Below, piece after piece: positions 1 through 8,345 of a stretch of 20,752 bases of DNA. Source of the DNA: JBKDZR01 sp047971485 (GTDB lineage Bacteria; Pseudomonadota; Alphaproteobacteria; Rhodobacterales; Rhodobacteraceae); NCBI GenBank assembly GCA_047971485.1, contig JBKDZR010000149.1, positions 1 through 20,752 of the forward strand, given 5' to 3'. The notes under the pieces are model-generated. The model did no database searches. It saw nothing but the letters and a program-made list of their open reading frames with translations, and was not told the origin of the DNA. Every line of letters starts with the position of its first letter. Within the stretch, counting starts at the first letter, position 1. The position numbers and the translations under genes are program-made.

Positions 1-2
1 AG

Positions 3-2273
3 GGGTTCATCGGTTCGGCCAATATCGACACCAATTCGCGGCTGTGCATGTCCTCGACCGTGGCTGGCCAGCGTCGTGCCTTTGGGGCCGATACCGTGCC
101 CGGCACCTATGAGGATCTGGAAGAGGCCGATCTGATCGTGCTGGTCGGATCCAACCTGGCCTGGTGCCACCCGGTTCTGTACCAGCGGATCCTGGCCGCG
201 CGGCGCAAGCGTGCGATCCGCATCGTGGTGATCGACCCACGCCGCACCGCCAGTTGCGATGGGGCGGATATGCATCTGGCCCTGAAACCCGGCAGCGATG
301 TGGCCCTGTTCAATCGCCTGCTGGCCGAGATCCACACCCAGGGCGCCGTCGATACCCGCTTCATGGCCCATGTGAACGGTTTCGATGCCGCGCTTGCGAC
401 CGCCTCAGGGGAAACCGGGGGGGCGACCGGGCTGGATGAGGCCACCCTGACGGCCTTTTGTCGGCTGTGGATCGGCACCGAAAAGGTGGTCACGATCTTC
501 AGCCAGGGGGTGAACCAATCCTCTGCCGGATCTGACAAGGTCAACGCGATCCTCAACTGCCATCTGGCCACCGGACGCATTGGCAAACCGGGCTGTGGGC
601 CGTTTTCCGTCACCGGCCAGCCCAACGCCATGGGCGGGCGCGAGGTGGGCGGCCTGGCCAACATGCTGGCCTGTCATCTGGATCTGGAACGCCCCGATCA
701 CCGGGTCGCGGTCCAGGCCTTCTGGAATGCGCCGGTCTTGCCCGAGGGGCCGGGACTGAAGGCGGTGGATATGTTCCGCGCCGTGGGCGATGGCCAGATC
801 AAGGCGCTGTGGATTGTGCACACCAATCCTGCCGTCACCCTGCCCGAGGCCGATGCCGTGGGCGCCGCCATCGCCGCGTGCCCCTTCACCGTGGTCAGTG
901 ATATCACCGGGGCGACGGATACCGCCCGGCTGGCAGATGTGCTGCTGCCGGCCACCGCTTGGGCGGAAAAAACCGGCACGGTCACCAATTCAGACCGAAC
1001 CCTGTCCCGTCAGCGCGCGGTTCTGCCCGCCCCTGGACAGGCCCGCCCCGACTGGGCGATCATGGCCGAGGTCGGCCGGCGCATGGGCTGGTACACGGCC
1101 TTCGATTATACGCACCCGTCCGAGATCTTCCGCGAATATGCCATGCTGTCCGGTGTGGCTGCCGTCTTTGGCGGGGATTTCGATATTTCCGGTCTGAGCG
1201 ATATGGATCGGCACGCCTATGAGGCGATGCCGCCGACCCGTTGGCCGGTTTCAGCCGTCCGTCAGGGGGGAAGGTTCTTCGCGGATGGGCACTTCTACCA
1301 TCCCGACGGCAAGGCCCGGATGGTTCCCGTCACCTGGCGCCCGCCTGCGGCGCGGCGCGAGCGGCGCTATCCGTTCCGGCTGAACACCGGGCGGGTCCGC
1401 GACCAGTGGCACACGATGACGCGCACCGGCCTGTCAGCCCGGCTGTCGGCCCATCTGGCCGAACCGTTCCTGGAGATCCATCCGATGGATGCCCGGGCCC
1501 TGGGGGTGCGGCCGGCCGATCTGGTCCGCGTGTCCAGTCCCTCGGGTCAGGCCATCCTGCGCGCACGGATCACAGATGCGGTGCAGCGCGGGCAGGTGTT
1601 TGCGCCGATGCACTGGACCGGGGAAACCGCACCCTGCGCGCGCATCGACACGGTGGTTGCCGCAGCGGTGGATCCGGTCTCGGGTCAGCCGGAAAGCAAG
1701 GCCAGCGTGGTCGCCGTTGCACGCTTTTCTGCCGCCTGGTACGGCTTTGCTGTGGCTGATCGTCCCATGTGTCTGTCGGCCGATTACTGGGCGCTGGCCC
1801 GCACCGGTCAGGGCTTTCGCGCCGAAATGGCCGGGCTGAACGTATCGGGGGATTGGGAAATCACCGCGCGGGCGATGTTCAACCTGCCCGATGCCGATCT
1901 CCTGTCCGTTTCGGATCCGGCGGGGGGGCGGGCCCGGCTGGCCTTCATGCAGGAGGGGCGGTTGCGTGCGGCCCTGTTTGTCGCCCCTGAACCCGTGGCG
2001 GTGATGCGTGACTATCTGGCCGGTCTGCCCGGATCCGAGGGGGCCGGCGTGCTGACCGGCCGGATGCCCGCGGATCAGCCCGATCCCGGCCCCATTCTGT
2101 GTGCCTGTTTCGGTGTTGGGGTGAACACCATTCTGACCGGGATCGAACAGGGCGGGTTGATGAGTGTCGAGTCCATCGGTGCCGCACTGCAAGCCGGAAC
2201 CAATTGCGGATCCTGCCGCTCCGAGATAGCCGCCTTGTTGACACAGGTACACACGAGGACGGCTGCCGAATGA
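3..2273 (+). CDS. nasA: Assimilatory nitrate reductase, molybdenum catalytic subunit (5' end outside window)
   Basis: Reduces nitrate to nitrite in the cytoplasm for nitrogen assimilation (called NasC in Paracoccus nomenclature). The reading frame is open from base 3 and 756 residues are visible; roughly the first 100-130, which should carry the N-terminal [4Fe-4S] motif, lie upstream. The visible part opens with the conserved stretch ANIDTNSRLCMSS, in which C15 of the fragment matches the cysteine that ligates molybdenum in the Nap/Nas family. A molybdopterin-dinucleotide-binding domain follows (around visible residues 455-580, starting FRLNTGRVRDQWH). The C-terminus is a BFD-type [2Fe-2S] domain with cysteines in C-x-C (visible 700 and 702) and C-x2-C (735 and 738) patterns, typical of Klebsiella-type NasA and absent from periplasmic NapA. 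The stop codon overlaps the next start (ATGA), indicating translational coupling. Family assignment is secure; the electron donor cannot be inferred from this window. Confidence 0.95.
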   Translation, partial: GFIGSANIDTNSRLCMSSTVAGQRRAFGADTVPGTYEDLEEADLIVLVGSNLAWCHPVLYQRILAARRKRAIRIVVIDPRRTASCDGADMHLALKPGSDVALFNRLLAEIHTQGAVDTRFMAHVNGFDAALATASGETGGATGLDEATLTAFCRLWIGTEKVVTIFSQGVNQSSAGSDKVNAILNCHLATGRIGKPGCGPFSVTGQPNAMGGREVGGLANMLACHLDLERPDHRVAVQAFWNAPVLPEGPGLKAVDMFRAVGDGQIKALWIVHTNPAVTLPEADAVGAAIAACPFTVVSDITGATDTARLADVLLPATAWAEKTGTVTNSDRTLSRQRAVLPAPGQARPDWAIMAEVGRRMGWYTAFDYTHPSEIFREYAMLSGVAAVFGGDFDISGLSDMDRHAYEAMPPTRWPVSAVRQGGRFFADGHFYHPDGKARMVPVTWRPPAARRERRYPFRLNTGRVRDQWHTMTRTGLSARLSAHLAEPFLEIHPMDARALGVRPADLVRVSSPSGQAILRARITDAVQRGQVFAPMHWTGETAPCARIDTVVAAAVDPVSGQPESKASVVAVARFSAAWYGFAVADRPMCLSADYWALARTGQGFRAEMAGLNVSGDWEITARAMFNLPDADLLSVSDPAGGRARLAFMQEGRLRAALFVAPEPVAVMRDYLAGLPGSEGAGVLTGRMPADQPDPGPILCACFGVGVNTILTGIEQGGLMSVESIGAALQAGTNCGSCRSEIAALLTQVHTRTAAE

Positions 2274-3226
2274 CACTTGCTGATTACGTACGCATTCTGG
2301 GCCGCGGACCCAGCCGGTCGCGTGACCTGACCCAGGACGAGGCCCATGCGGCCATGACCCTGATCCTTTCTGGCGATGCCGCCCCCGAGGCGATTGGCGC
2401 GTTGCTGATGCTGTTGCGGATGAAGGGCGAAACCGCTGCCGAGATCGCGGGCTTTGCCCAAGCCGCCCGGGCCGGGGTTGGGTCCTTGCCGCAGGTGGAT
2501 CTGGACTGGCCCAGCTATGCTGCGGGGCGCACCCGGGGCTTGCCCTATTTCCTGTTGGCTGCCCGACTGGTGGCCATGGCAGGGCACCGGGTGCTGCTGC
2601 ACGGCTGGAACGGGCCCCATGGTGCGGTGCGCGATGGGTTGGCCGTGGCGGGCATTCCGGTGGCCGACAGTATCGCTGACAGCCAGGGGCTGCTGGATCG
2701 CCATGGCATCGCCTATCTTCCGCTTGAGGGGCTTTCGCCCGGGCTGGTGCATCTGCTGGGGCTGCGTCAGGTGCTGGGGCTGCGGTCCTGCGTCAATACG
2801 GTGTGCCGGATGCTGAACCCGGCCGGGGCGCGGGCCAGTGTGCAGGGTGTGTTTCATCCGTCCTACCGGTTGCTTCAGGCCGATGCTGCCGAGGTTATGG
2901 GCTGGCAGGCCCTGAGCGTGATAAAGGGCGGCGGCGGTGAATTCGAGCGCCACCCCGGCAAGGCGATCATCGCTTTCGGTTTGCGCGATGGGGCCGGCTG
3001 GGAGGCAACCCTGCCCCCGGGGATGGATATCACCCGCCGCTTGGCCGATGGTTGCCAGCCCGTTTCGGCACTGGCCGATCTGTGGCAGGGCCGGCGGCGC
3101 GACCCCTTTGATGAAGCCATCGTCACCGGCACGGCCGCGTTGGCCCTCGATACCCTGGGCACCGCCGACCCCGAAACCGAGGCCGCCGCCCTTTGGGCCC
3201 GGCACAGGCGCGTACAGGCCGCCTGA
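2270..3226 (+). CDS. TrpD2/YbiB-like glycosyltransferase-3 family protein in the nitrate operon
   Basis: A 318-residue protein of the anthranilate phosphoribosyltransferase fold. The helical N-terminal domain (residues about 1-70) keeps the family sequence MKGETAAEIAGF, and the C-terminal domain keeps LGLRSCVNTVCRMLNPAGA (about 169-187), the counterpart of the TrpD LGVRT-N-LGPLTNP segment. The TrpD catalytic signatures are missing: no GTGGD loop is seen near residue 80, KHGNR is replaced by HGWNG (111-115), and the metal/PRPP region reads IKGGGGEFE (218-226). This resembles E. coli YbiB (TrpD2), which has the fold without the enzyme activity and binds nucleic acid. The ATG is chosen because it forms the 4-bp ATGA overlap with nasA; upstream in-frame starts would lie deep inside nasA. 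It is sandwiched between nasA and cysG, 12 bp before the latter. Its role in nitrate assimilation is unknown, and a true transferase with another substrate is not excluded. Confidence 0.85.
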   Translation: MTLADYVRILGRGPSRSRDLTQDEAHAAMTLILSGDAAPEAIGALLMLLRMKGETAAEIAGFAQAARAGVGSLPQVDLDWPSYAAGRTRGLPYFLLAARLVAMAGHRVLLHGWNGPHGAVRDGLAVAGIPVADSIADSQGLLDRHGIAYLPLEGLSPGLVHLLGLRQVLGLRSCVNTVCRMLNPAGARASVQGVFHPSYRLLQADAAEVMGWQALSVIKGGGGEFERHPGKAIIAFGLRDGAGWEATLPPGMDITRRLADGCQPVSALADLWQGRRRDPFDEAIVTGTAALALDTLGTADPETEAAALWARHRRVQAA

Positions 3227-3238
3227 CAGGAGATCCCC

Positions 3239-4684
3239 ATGCACAGCTTTCCCATGTTTCTTCGCACCACCGGACGCCGGGTCGTGATTGCGGGCGGGGG
3301 GGAGCAAGCGGCGCAAAAGGCCCGGCTGATGCTGAAAACCGACGCGGACATCGTGTTGATCGCGCCGCATCTGGATCCGGAACTGGCCGCGCTGGTCGCC
3401 AGCGGGCGGGCTACGCATCATGCCGGGCCGGCCACCGCGGCGCTGTTTCATGGCGCGGTCATGGGCTTTATCGCCACCGGCTGCCCGGCGCTGGATGGAT
3501 GCCTGCACGGGCTGGCGCAACAGGGGGGCTGCCCCGTCAATGTCGTGGATCGCCCCGAGCTGTGCGATCTGATCACCCCGTCGCTGGTCGATCGCGATCC
3601 GGTGGTGGTGGCGATCGGGACGGATGGCACCGCACCCGTCTTGGCCCGCCAGATCAGGGCCCGGGTCGAGGGGATGCTGGCACCGGGGCTGGGCCGCTTT
3701 GCCGCCCTTGCCGGACGGTTGCGCCCGGTGGTGGCGGCGCGGGTGCCCCGGGCGCGGCGGCGGGCTTTCTGGCGCTGGGTTTTTGCCGAAACCCCTGCCC
3801 GGCTTTGGCAGCGCGGGGCCGAGCGTGACGCGGCCCATCGGATCAAGCAGGCCATCGCCGGGCACGGCCGGTCGGTGGCAGGATCCGATGGTGGGTCCAT
3901 CGCGCTGGTCGGGGCAGGGCCGGGCGCCCGCGATCTGCTGACCCTGCGCGCGGTGGCCCGGCTGCAGGAGGCGGATGTCATCTTTTATGACCGGCTGGTG
4001 GATCCCGAGGTGCTGGACCTGGCCCGCCGCGATGCCGAACGGGTTTTTGTCGGCAAGGTGGTGGGCGCCCATGCCTGGCCCCAGGACCGGATCAACGCGC
4101 TGATCGTCGCCGAAGCGCGCAAGGGCCGCCGGGTTGTACGGCTGAAATCCGGCGATCCCGGCGTGTTTGGCCGGGTGGCGGAGGAAATTGCCGCCGCCCG
4201 CGCCGCCGATCTGCCGGTCGAGGTGGTCCCCGGTGTGACGGCGGCCTGTGCGGCGGCGGCGATGGCCGGGCAGGCGCTGACCGCGCGCGGGGTGGCTGAT
4301 ACCCTGGTGCTGAGCACAGGCATGTCGCAGGCCGGCGATCCGCTGCCTGACTGTCTGCGCCATGCCATGCCGGGGACGACGCTGGCGTTTTACATGGCCG
4401 TGGGGCAGGCGGGCCGGATCTCGGCGGGGCTGATCGCGCGGGGCATGGCGCCGGAGGCCGAGATCACGGTGGCGGCCGATGTCAGCAAGCCCGGGGGACA
4501 AATGCTGGTCTGTACCCTGGGGGACTTGCCCCAGACGCTGATCCGGCGCGGTATTTCCGGCTGTGCTGTGCTGTTGATAACCTGGCCCGGGGCCGGGCGG
4601 CCTGAAACCTTGCTTGGGATGCGCAGGGGCCCATCTGGGCCCCCACCGGTGATGAGACCTGCAATCAGGGCTCGATCATGTTGA
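3239..4684 (+). CDS. cysG: Siroheme synthase CysG (precorrin-2 dehydrogenase / ferrochelatase / uroporphyrinogen-III methyltransferase)
   Basis: A 481-residue bifunctional protein that makes siroheme from uroporphyrinogen III, here presumably for the assimilatory nitrite reductase. The N-terminal half (about 1-210) is the NAD-dependent dehydrogenase/ferrochelatase, with GGGEQAAQKARL (19-30) and NVVD including D104, the residue required in Salmonella/E. coli CysG; numbering runs in register without gaps through this part. The C-terminal half (from about 216) is the SAM-dependent methyltransferase, with VGAGPGARDLLTLRA, YDRLV, VRLKSGDPGVFGR and VPGVTAA. Position 128, a phosphoserine in Salmonella CysG, is threonine here, and the usual ATDDD stretch (79-83) reads ATGCP. 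An AGGAG ribosome-binding site (3228-3232) lies 6 bases before the ATG. The last seven codons overlap the end of the converging alkylsulfatase gene, so the C-terminal tail is probably not conserved. Confidence 0.95.
   Translation: MHSFPMFLRTTGRRVVIAGGGEQAAQKARLMLKTDADIVLIAPHLDPELAALVASGRATHHAGPATAALFHGAVMGFIATGCPALDGCLHGLAQQGGCPVNVVDRPELCDLITPSLVDRDPVVVAIGTDGTAPVLARQIRARVEGMLAPGLGRFAALAGRLRPVVAARVPRARRRAFWRWVFAETPARLWQRGAERDAAHRIKQAIAGHGRSVAGSDGGSIALVGAGPGARDLLTLRAVARLQEADVIFYDRLVDPEVLDLARRDAERVFVGKVVGAHAWPQDRINALIVAEARKGRRVVRLKSGDPGVFGRVAEEIAAARAADLPVEVVPGVTAACAAAAMAGQALTARGVADTLVLSTGMSQAGDPLPDCLRHAMPGTTLAFYMAVGQAGRISAGLIARGMAPEAEITVAADVSKPGGQMLVCTLGDLPQTLIRRGISGCAVLLITWPGAGRPETLLGMRRGPSGPPPVMRPAIRARSC
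4626..4643. terminator. GC-rich hairpin near the cysG / alkylsulfatase convergence
   Basis: GGGGCCCA and TGGGCCCC form a perfect 8-bp inverted repeat with a 2-nt centre (in practice a 7-bp or shorter stem with a larger loop), inside the last codons of cysG and just past the stop codon of the converging gene. Its symmetry would let it act on transcripts from both sides. No T-run follows on either strand, so this is only a weak terminator candidate. Confidence 0.25.
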
Positions 4685-6635
4685 AATTGGGAACGCCCCG
4701 ATCGAAGAAGGTGAAGAATGCGGACAGGGCTGCGCCATCGCCCGTCACGGTGATATCGCCGGCGGTGATGGCCTCATCAAAGGTTGTGGCCCGGCCGACG
4801 ATCTGATCGAGCAACGTCTTGTCCAGTGTGACCGTGACATCGGGTTCGGCGGGGAAATCCCCGGCGATGGCTGATAGGGTCGCGTTTTCGACGGTGACGA
4901 AATAGCTTTGGTCCAGATCCTCGAAGGTCCAGACTGCAGAAATCGTGTGGCCCGCTGCTTTTTCCGGATCGAGGTTCACGCCGAGAAAGTCAAAATACAT
5001 GTCTGGCGTCATGGCGCTGATCAGATCCGGGCTGACAATCTGGGCGCCCTGGGCGTTCACGCCATTGCGCAACTCATGGGCCCCTTGCAGATAGGCATTG
5101 CGCCAGATCGCTGATTCCGCCTGATAGCCCAGTTGTTCGAACGCGGCGGCCTGCAGGGCGCGGGCCTCGGTATTGGCCGGATCGGCAAAGACGACATGGC
5201 GCAGGATCTCGGCCACCCAGCGGTAGTTCCCTGCCTCAAAATCCTGTCGTGCCCGATCAATCACTGCTGCCACGCCGCCCATGTAATCGACATAGTGCAT
5301 CGCGGCCTCCTGCGGGGGCAGCGGGTTCAGGGAGGCGGGGTTGCCGTCATACCAGCCCATGTACAGTTGATATTGCGCCTTGGCGTTATGTTCGACGGTG
5401 CCATAGTACCCCCGGATCCACCAACTGTCGGACAGGGCATCGGGCAGGGTGATGGCGTCGGCGATTTCCTGTGCGGTGAAGCCCTTGTTGATCATCCGCA
5501 GGGATTGATCGTGGATGTGCTTGTACAGGTCGCGTTGGGCGGTGAGAAACCCCTGCACCCGTTCCGTGCCCCATTTCGGCCAGTGGTGCTGGCCAAAGAT
5601 GATCTCGGCTTCGGGGAAACGCTGCATGATCCGGAAAATGTATCTTGACCAGTCGGCGCCGCTGCGCACGGCCGCCCCCCGGATCGCATACAGGTTATGC
5701 AGAAGGGGTGTCACGGTGTCCGTGGTGTTCAAGGCCTTGTGTTGCGGCAGGTAGAACACCAGTTCCGCCGGGGCCTCCGCGCCCGAGGTGATCATGAACT
5801 CGAAATCCACACCATCAATGGTCTGGTTCAGGTTGTCCGGCCCGATTTCCAGCGTCGGCGGAACGACGGTGACCGTCCCGACGGAAATCGTCTGGCCCAA
5901 TCCGCCGTCCACACGTGCCCTGTCGCCTGTGTCCAGCCCGGTGCCGAACTGATACTGGATCCGCCGGTTCATTGCCGGACCGGCGATGATGTTCTCGCCG
6001 ACCAGGGTTTCCATGAACCCTTCTGGGGCCAGAATCTGTGTGGTCTCGTCGGTGAAGTCCGCATTCAGGATCCCCCGGGCGCCGCCGAAATGGTCCACGT
6101 GATTGTGGCTGTAGATGAAGGCGCGGATCGGTTTGTGCGGGCGATGGGCAAAATACAGATCCATCGCGGCCCGCGAGGTTTCGGCCGACATCAGGGCATC
6201 AATCACGATCAACCCGGTTTCGCCCTCGATGATCGAGATGTTGGCCAGATCGGCGCCGCGTATCTGGTATATGCCCTCGGTCACCTCGAACAGGCCGGTA
6301 ATGCCGTTCAGCTGCGCCTGTCGCCATAGGCTGGGATTGACCGAGGCCGGCGCCTCGCCGTCCTGCCCGATGAAGTCGAAATCGCCCGGGGACCAGATCG
6401 CCCGGCCCGATGGCGCGGTCAGTGTGTCGTGGGGGATTTCCGCAATCCGGCCGCGCAGCGCGTCGTCAAAGTCGCTGCGGTCGTTGAAATCCAGTTGCTC
6501 GTACAGGGCGGCGTTCGCGGCCGTGGTTGTTTCGGTTGCGGGCGCTGGGGCGGTGGCCGATTGTGCGATCCCCGGGGTGGGGCCGGACAGCAGGCCCAGG
6601 GCGAGGCACAGCCCGTGCGCGGCGAGGGTGCGCAT
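4665..6635 (-). CDS. Exported SdsA1-type alkylsulfatase (metallo-beta-lactamase fold)
   Basis: A 656-residue protein of the SdsA1/BDS1 family, which hydrolyses primary alkyl sulfates such as dodecyl sulfate to alcohol and sulfate with a binuclear zinc centre. Residues 1-25 look like a Sec signal peptide (short basic start, hydrophobic core, PGIAQ|S), so a periplasmic location is expected. Metal-binding residues seen are H177-x-H179-x-D181-H182 in HNHVDHFGG, E287 in EAPAE, and H351 in GQHHWP; Asp306 occupies the place where SdsA1 has a glutamate ligand (E299). The middle region is the dimerisation domain, and the C-terminal ~130 residues match the SCP2-like alkylsulfatase C-terminal domain. 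Length is normal for the family. The start was set at the ATG opening the signal peptide; no convincing ribosome-binding site precedes it, whereas a strong one occurs 90 bp upstream in another frame. Natural substrate is not deducible. Confidence 0.88.
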   Translation of the reverse strand: MRTLAAHGLCLALGLLSGPTPGIAQSATAPAPATETTTAANAALYEQLDFNDRSDFDDALRGRIAEIPHDTLTAPSGRAIWSPGDFDFIGQDGEAPASVNPSLWRQAQLNGITGLFEVTEGIYQIRGADLANISIIEGETGLIVIDALMSAETSRAAMDLYFAHRPHKPIRAFIYSHNHVDHFGGARGILNADFTDETTQILAPEGFMETLVGENIIAGPAMNRRIQYQFGTGLDTGDRARVDGGLGQTISVGTVTVVPPTLEIGPDNLNQTIDGVDFEFMITSGAEAPAELVFYLPQHKALNTTDTVTPLLHNLYAIRGAAVRSGADWSRYIFRIMQRFPEAEIIFGQHHWPKWGTERVQGFLTAQRDLYKHIHDQSLRMINKGFTAQEIADAITLPDALSDSWWIRGYYGTVEHNAKAQYQLYMGWYDGNPASLNPLPPQEAAMHYVDYMGGVAAVIDRARQDFEAGNYRWVAEILRHVVFADPANTEARALQAAAFEQLGYQAESAIWRNAYLQGAHELRNGVNAQGAQIVSPDLISAMTPDMYFDFLGVNLDPEKAAGHTISAVWTFEDLDQSYFVTVENATLSAIAGDFPAEPDVTVTLDKTLLDQIVGRATTFDEAITAGDITVTGDGAALSAFFTFFDRGVPNFNMIEP

Positions 6636-7001
6636 CGGTTTGTGCGCGTTTGCGATTGATGATCTCTGGCTGTGGTTCCGACCTGTGCACAGGCCGTCTT
6701 TGTCTGATCGTTTGTCCTGTCCAGCATGGTTTCCTCCCGTTCTGGTGGGATGATGCTCAGGGTTTGATCGGGAGGGGTCAATGTTCCGGGGTGTCAGATT
6801 TCGGTATGACATTGTCAGGCCCGGAATGTGGGGAGAGGCGCGGCCGGCGCCGCGTGCCAACTGGCCGGATGGCGCTGTGCCTTGGGGCGTCGTGGCGGCA
6901 TGGATTTGCAAACCGATCCACGTCTGGGCTGTTGCCTGGCTTGACGGCGGCGCCGATCCCCGGAAAGTTGGCGCCCGGGAGAAACAGTCTTTGGATATGA
7001 C
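6636..7001. other. 366-bp divergent intergenic region between alkylsulfatase and glycerate kinase genes
   Basis: No convincing gene is seen here. On the - strand an excellent Shine-Dalgarno (GGGAGGAA, 6738-6731) precedes an ATG at 6727 whose frame (MLDRTNDQTK...) runs 103 codons into the alkylsulfatase gene but out of frame with it. A perfect 12-bp palindrome CCTGTGCACAGG (6682-6693) lies between that ATG and the alkylsulfatase start and could be an operator. TTGAT and GTCAA half-sites at 6764-6768 and 6777-6781 are 8 bases apart, too far for an Fnr box. Promoters for both flanking genes should lie here, but none could be assigned. Confidence 0.5.
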
Positions 7002-8258
7002 ATGACGTATCAAGATCCCCAGGCTGTGCTGAGGGGAATGTTCGAGGCGGCCGTTGCGGCGGCGGATCCGGCCCGGGTTCTGGCTGGATATTTGCCAGAA
7101 AAGCCGCGGGGCCGCTGTCTTGTCGTGGGGGCGGGGAAATCCGCAGCCGCCATGGCCCATGCGCTGGAACAGGCCTGGCCGGATGTCGATCTGGGCGGTG
7201 TTGTCGTGACCCGCTATGGGCATGGCGTGGCGACGCAGCGGATTGCCGTGCGCGAGGCGTCCCATCCGGTGCCCGATGCCGCCGGGGCTGCGGCGGCCCG
7301 TGAAATCCTGGATGTGGTTGGCGCTGCTGGGCCCGATGACCTGGTCCTGGCGCTGATCTCTGGGGGGGGGTCGGCGCTGCTGACGCTGCCGGTTCCGCCG
7401 CTCAGCCTGGAGGAGAAGATCACGGTCAACCGGCTGTTGCTGCGGTCCGGGCTGGCCATTGATGACATGAACCGCATCCGGCGCCGTCTGTCGCTGGTCA
7501 AGGGCGGCGGGCTGGCCCGGGCGGCGGGGGCGGCCCGGGTGGTGACGCTGGCGATCTCGGACGTGCCCGGCGACGATCCGGCGGCGATTGCCTCGGGGCC
7601 GACAGTGCCCGATCCCAGCGCGGATGAAGACCTGGGATCCCTTGTCGCACGCCTGGGCCCCGATTTGCCCGAGGCGGCGCGTGGCCTGCTGCTTGGTCAC
7701 CGGGCGCGGGCGGCGACCTTCGCGACGGACTATCGGCTGATCGCGACGCCGCAAACCTCGTTGCGGGCGGCGGCCGAGGTCGCCCGTGCCGCTGGTCTGA
7801 CCCCGATCCTGCTGGGGGACGCGCTGGAAGGCGAGGCCCGCGAGGCAGGTACCGTTCTGGGGGGCATCGCCCGCGCGGTTGCCGCCCATGGCACGCCGGC
7901 ACCGGCGCCGGCTGTGCTGTTGTCAGGCGGCGAAACGACGGTGACTGTCGGAGCCGGTCCGGCCGGACGCGGGGGGCGCAACACGGAATTCCTGCTCAGC
8001 CTGGCGATTGCGCTGGATGGCCACGGGGGGATCCATGCCCTGGCCGCAGATACCGACGGGATCGACGGGACCGAAGATGCCGCCGGCGCCGTTATCGGGC
8101 CGGACACGATGGCACGGGCCCGGGCGGCCGGGCTGAACCCGGGGGCCTTTCTGAGCGGCCATGACAGCTACAGTTTCTTCGCTCGTCTGGGGGATCTGAT
8201 CAAGACCGGCCCGACGCTGACCAATGTCAACGATTTCCGGGCGATCATGGTGTTGTGA
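7002..8258 (+). CDS. Glycerate 2-kinase, MOFRL family (GckA/TtuD type)
   Basis: A 418-residue protein of the DUF4147/MOFRL family. Members phosphorylate D-glycerate to 2-phosphoglycerate using ATP, in the serine cycle or in glyoxylate, tartrate and hydroxypyruvate metabolism; many are mis-annotated as hydroxypyruvate reductase (TtuD). The N-terminal domain has VGAGKSAAAMA with Lys46, a conserved active-site lysine, followed by the glycine-rich LISGGGSALL (118-127) and GGGLARAA. The C-terminal MOFRL domain has LLSGGETTVTV, GRGGRNTEFLLSLA and AADTDGIDGTEDAAGA. Length is normal. The ATG is the only good start before the conserved N-terminus; a GGGAG stretch is about 20 bases upstream, so its ribosome-binding site is weak. 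It is transcribed away from the alkylsulfatase gene and converges on the next block, with no obvious pathway partner in the window. Confidence 0.92.
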   Translation: MTYQDPQAVLRGMFEAAVAAADPARVLAGYLPEKPRGRCLVVGAGKSAAAMAHALEQAWPDVDLGGVVVTRYGHGVATQRIAVREASHPVPDAAGAAAAREILDVVGAAGPDDLVLALISGGGSALLTLPVPPLSLEEKITVNRLLLRSGLAIDDMNRIRRRLSLVKGGGLARAAGAARVVTLAISDVPGDDPAAIASGPTVPDPSADEDLGSLVARLGPDLPEAARGLLLGHRARAATFATDYRLIATPQTSLRAAAEVARAAGLTPILLGDALEGEAREAGTVLGGIARAVAAHGTPAPAPAVLLSGGETTVTVGAGPAGRGGRNTEFLLSLAIALDGHGGIHALAADTDGIDGTEDAAGAVIGPDTMARARAAGLNPGAFLSGHDSYSFFARLGDLIKTGPTLTNVNDFRAIMVL

Positions 8259-8345
8259 TCCGATCCGCTACCCCGGCTTGCCCACAGGCCCTTGTTCCGC
8301 ACCGCGATGTGCAGGTGCCGACCGGGCCCCCAAAAACGGGTGGCG

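Noticed and set aside
2075..4501. Very long open frame (808 codons) on the - strand opposite nasA, the YbiB-like gene and cysG
   Set aside because: Antisense shadow of GC-rich genes; the product is low-complexity (Gly, Arg, Pro, Gln, His) with no recognisable domain, while the + strand carries three clear families.
6764..6781. TTGAT and GTCAA half-sites resembling an Fnr box
   Set aside because: The spacer is 8 bases rather than the required 4.
6781..7005. Small + strand frame of 74 codons just before the glycerate kinase gene
   Set aside because: No ribosome-binding site, no domain, Trp/Arg/Pro-rich composition typical of random GC-rich frames.
6636..7889. N-terminal extension of the alkylsulfatase frame up to 7889
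   Set aside because: The extra sequence is antisense to the glycerate kinase gene and compositionally unlike protein; the signal peptide at 6635 marks the true N-terminus.
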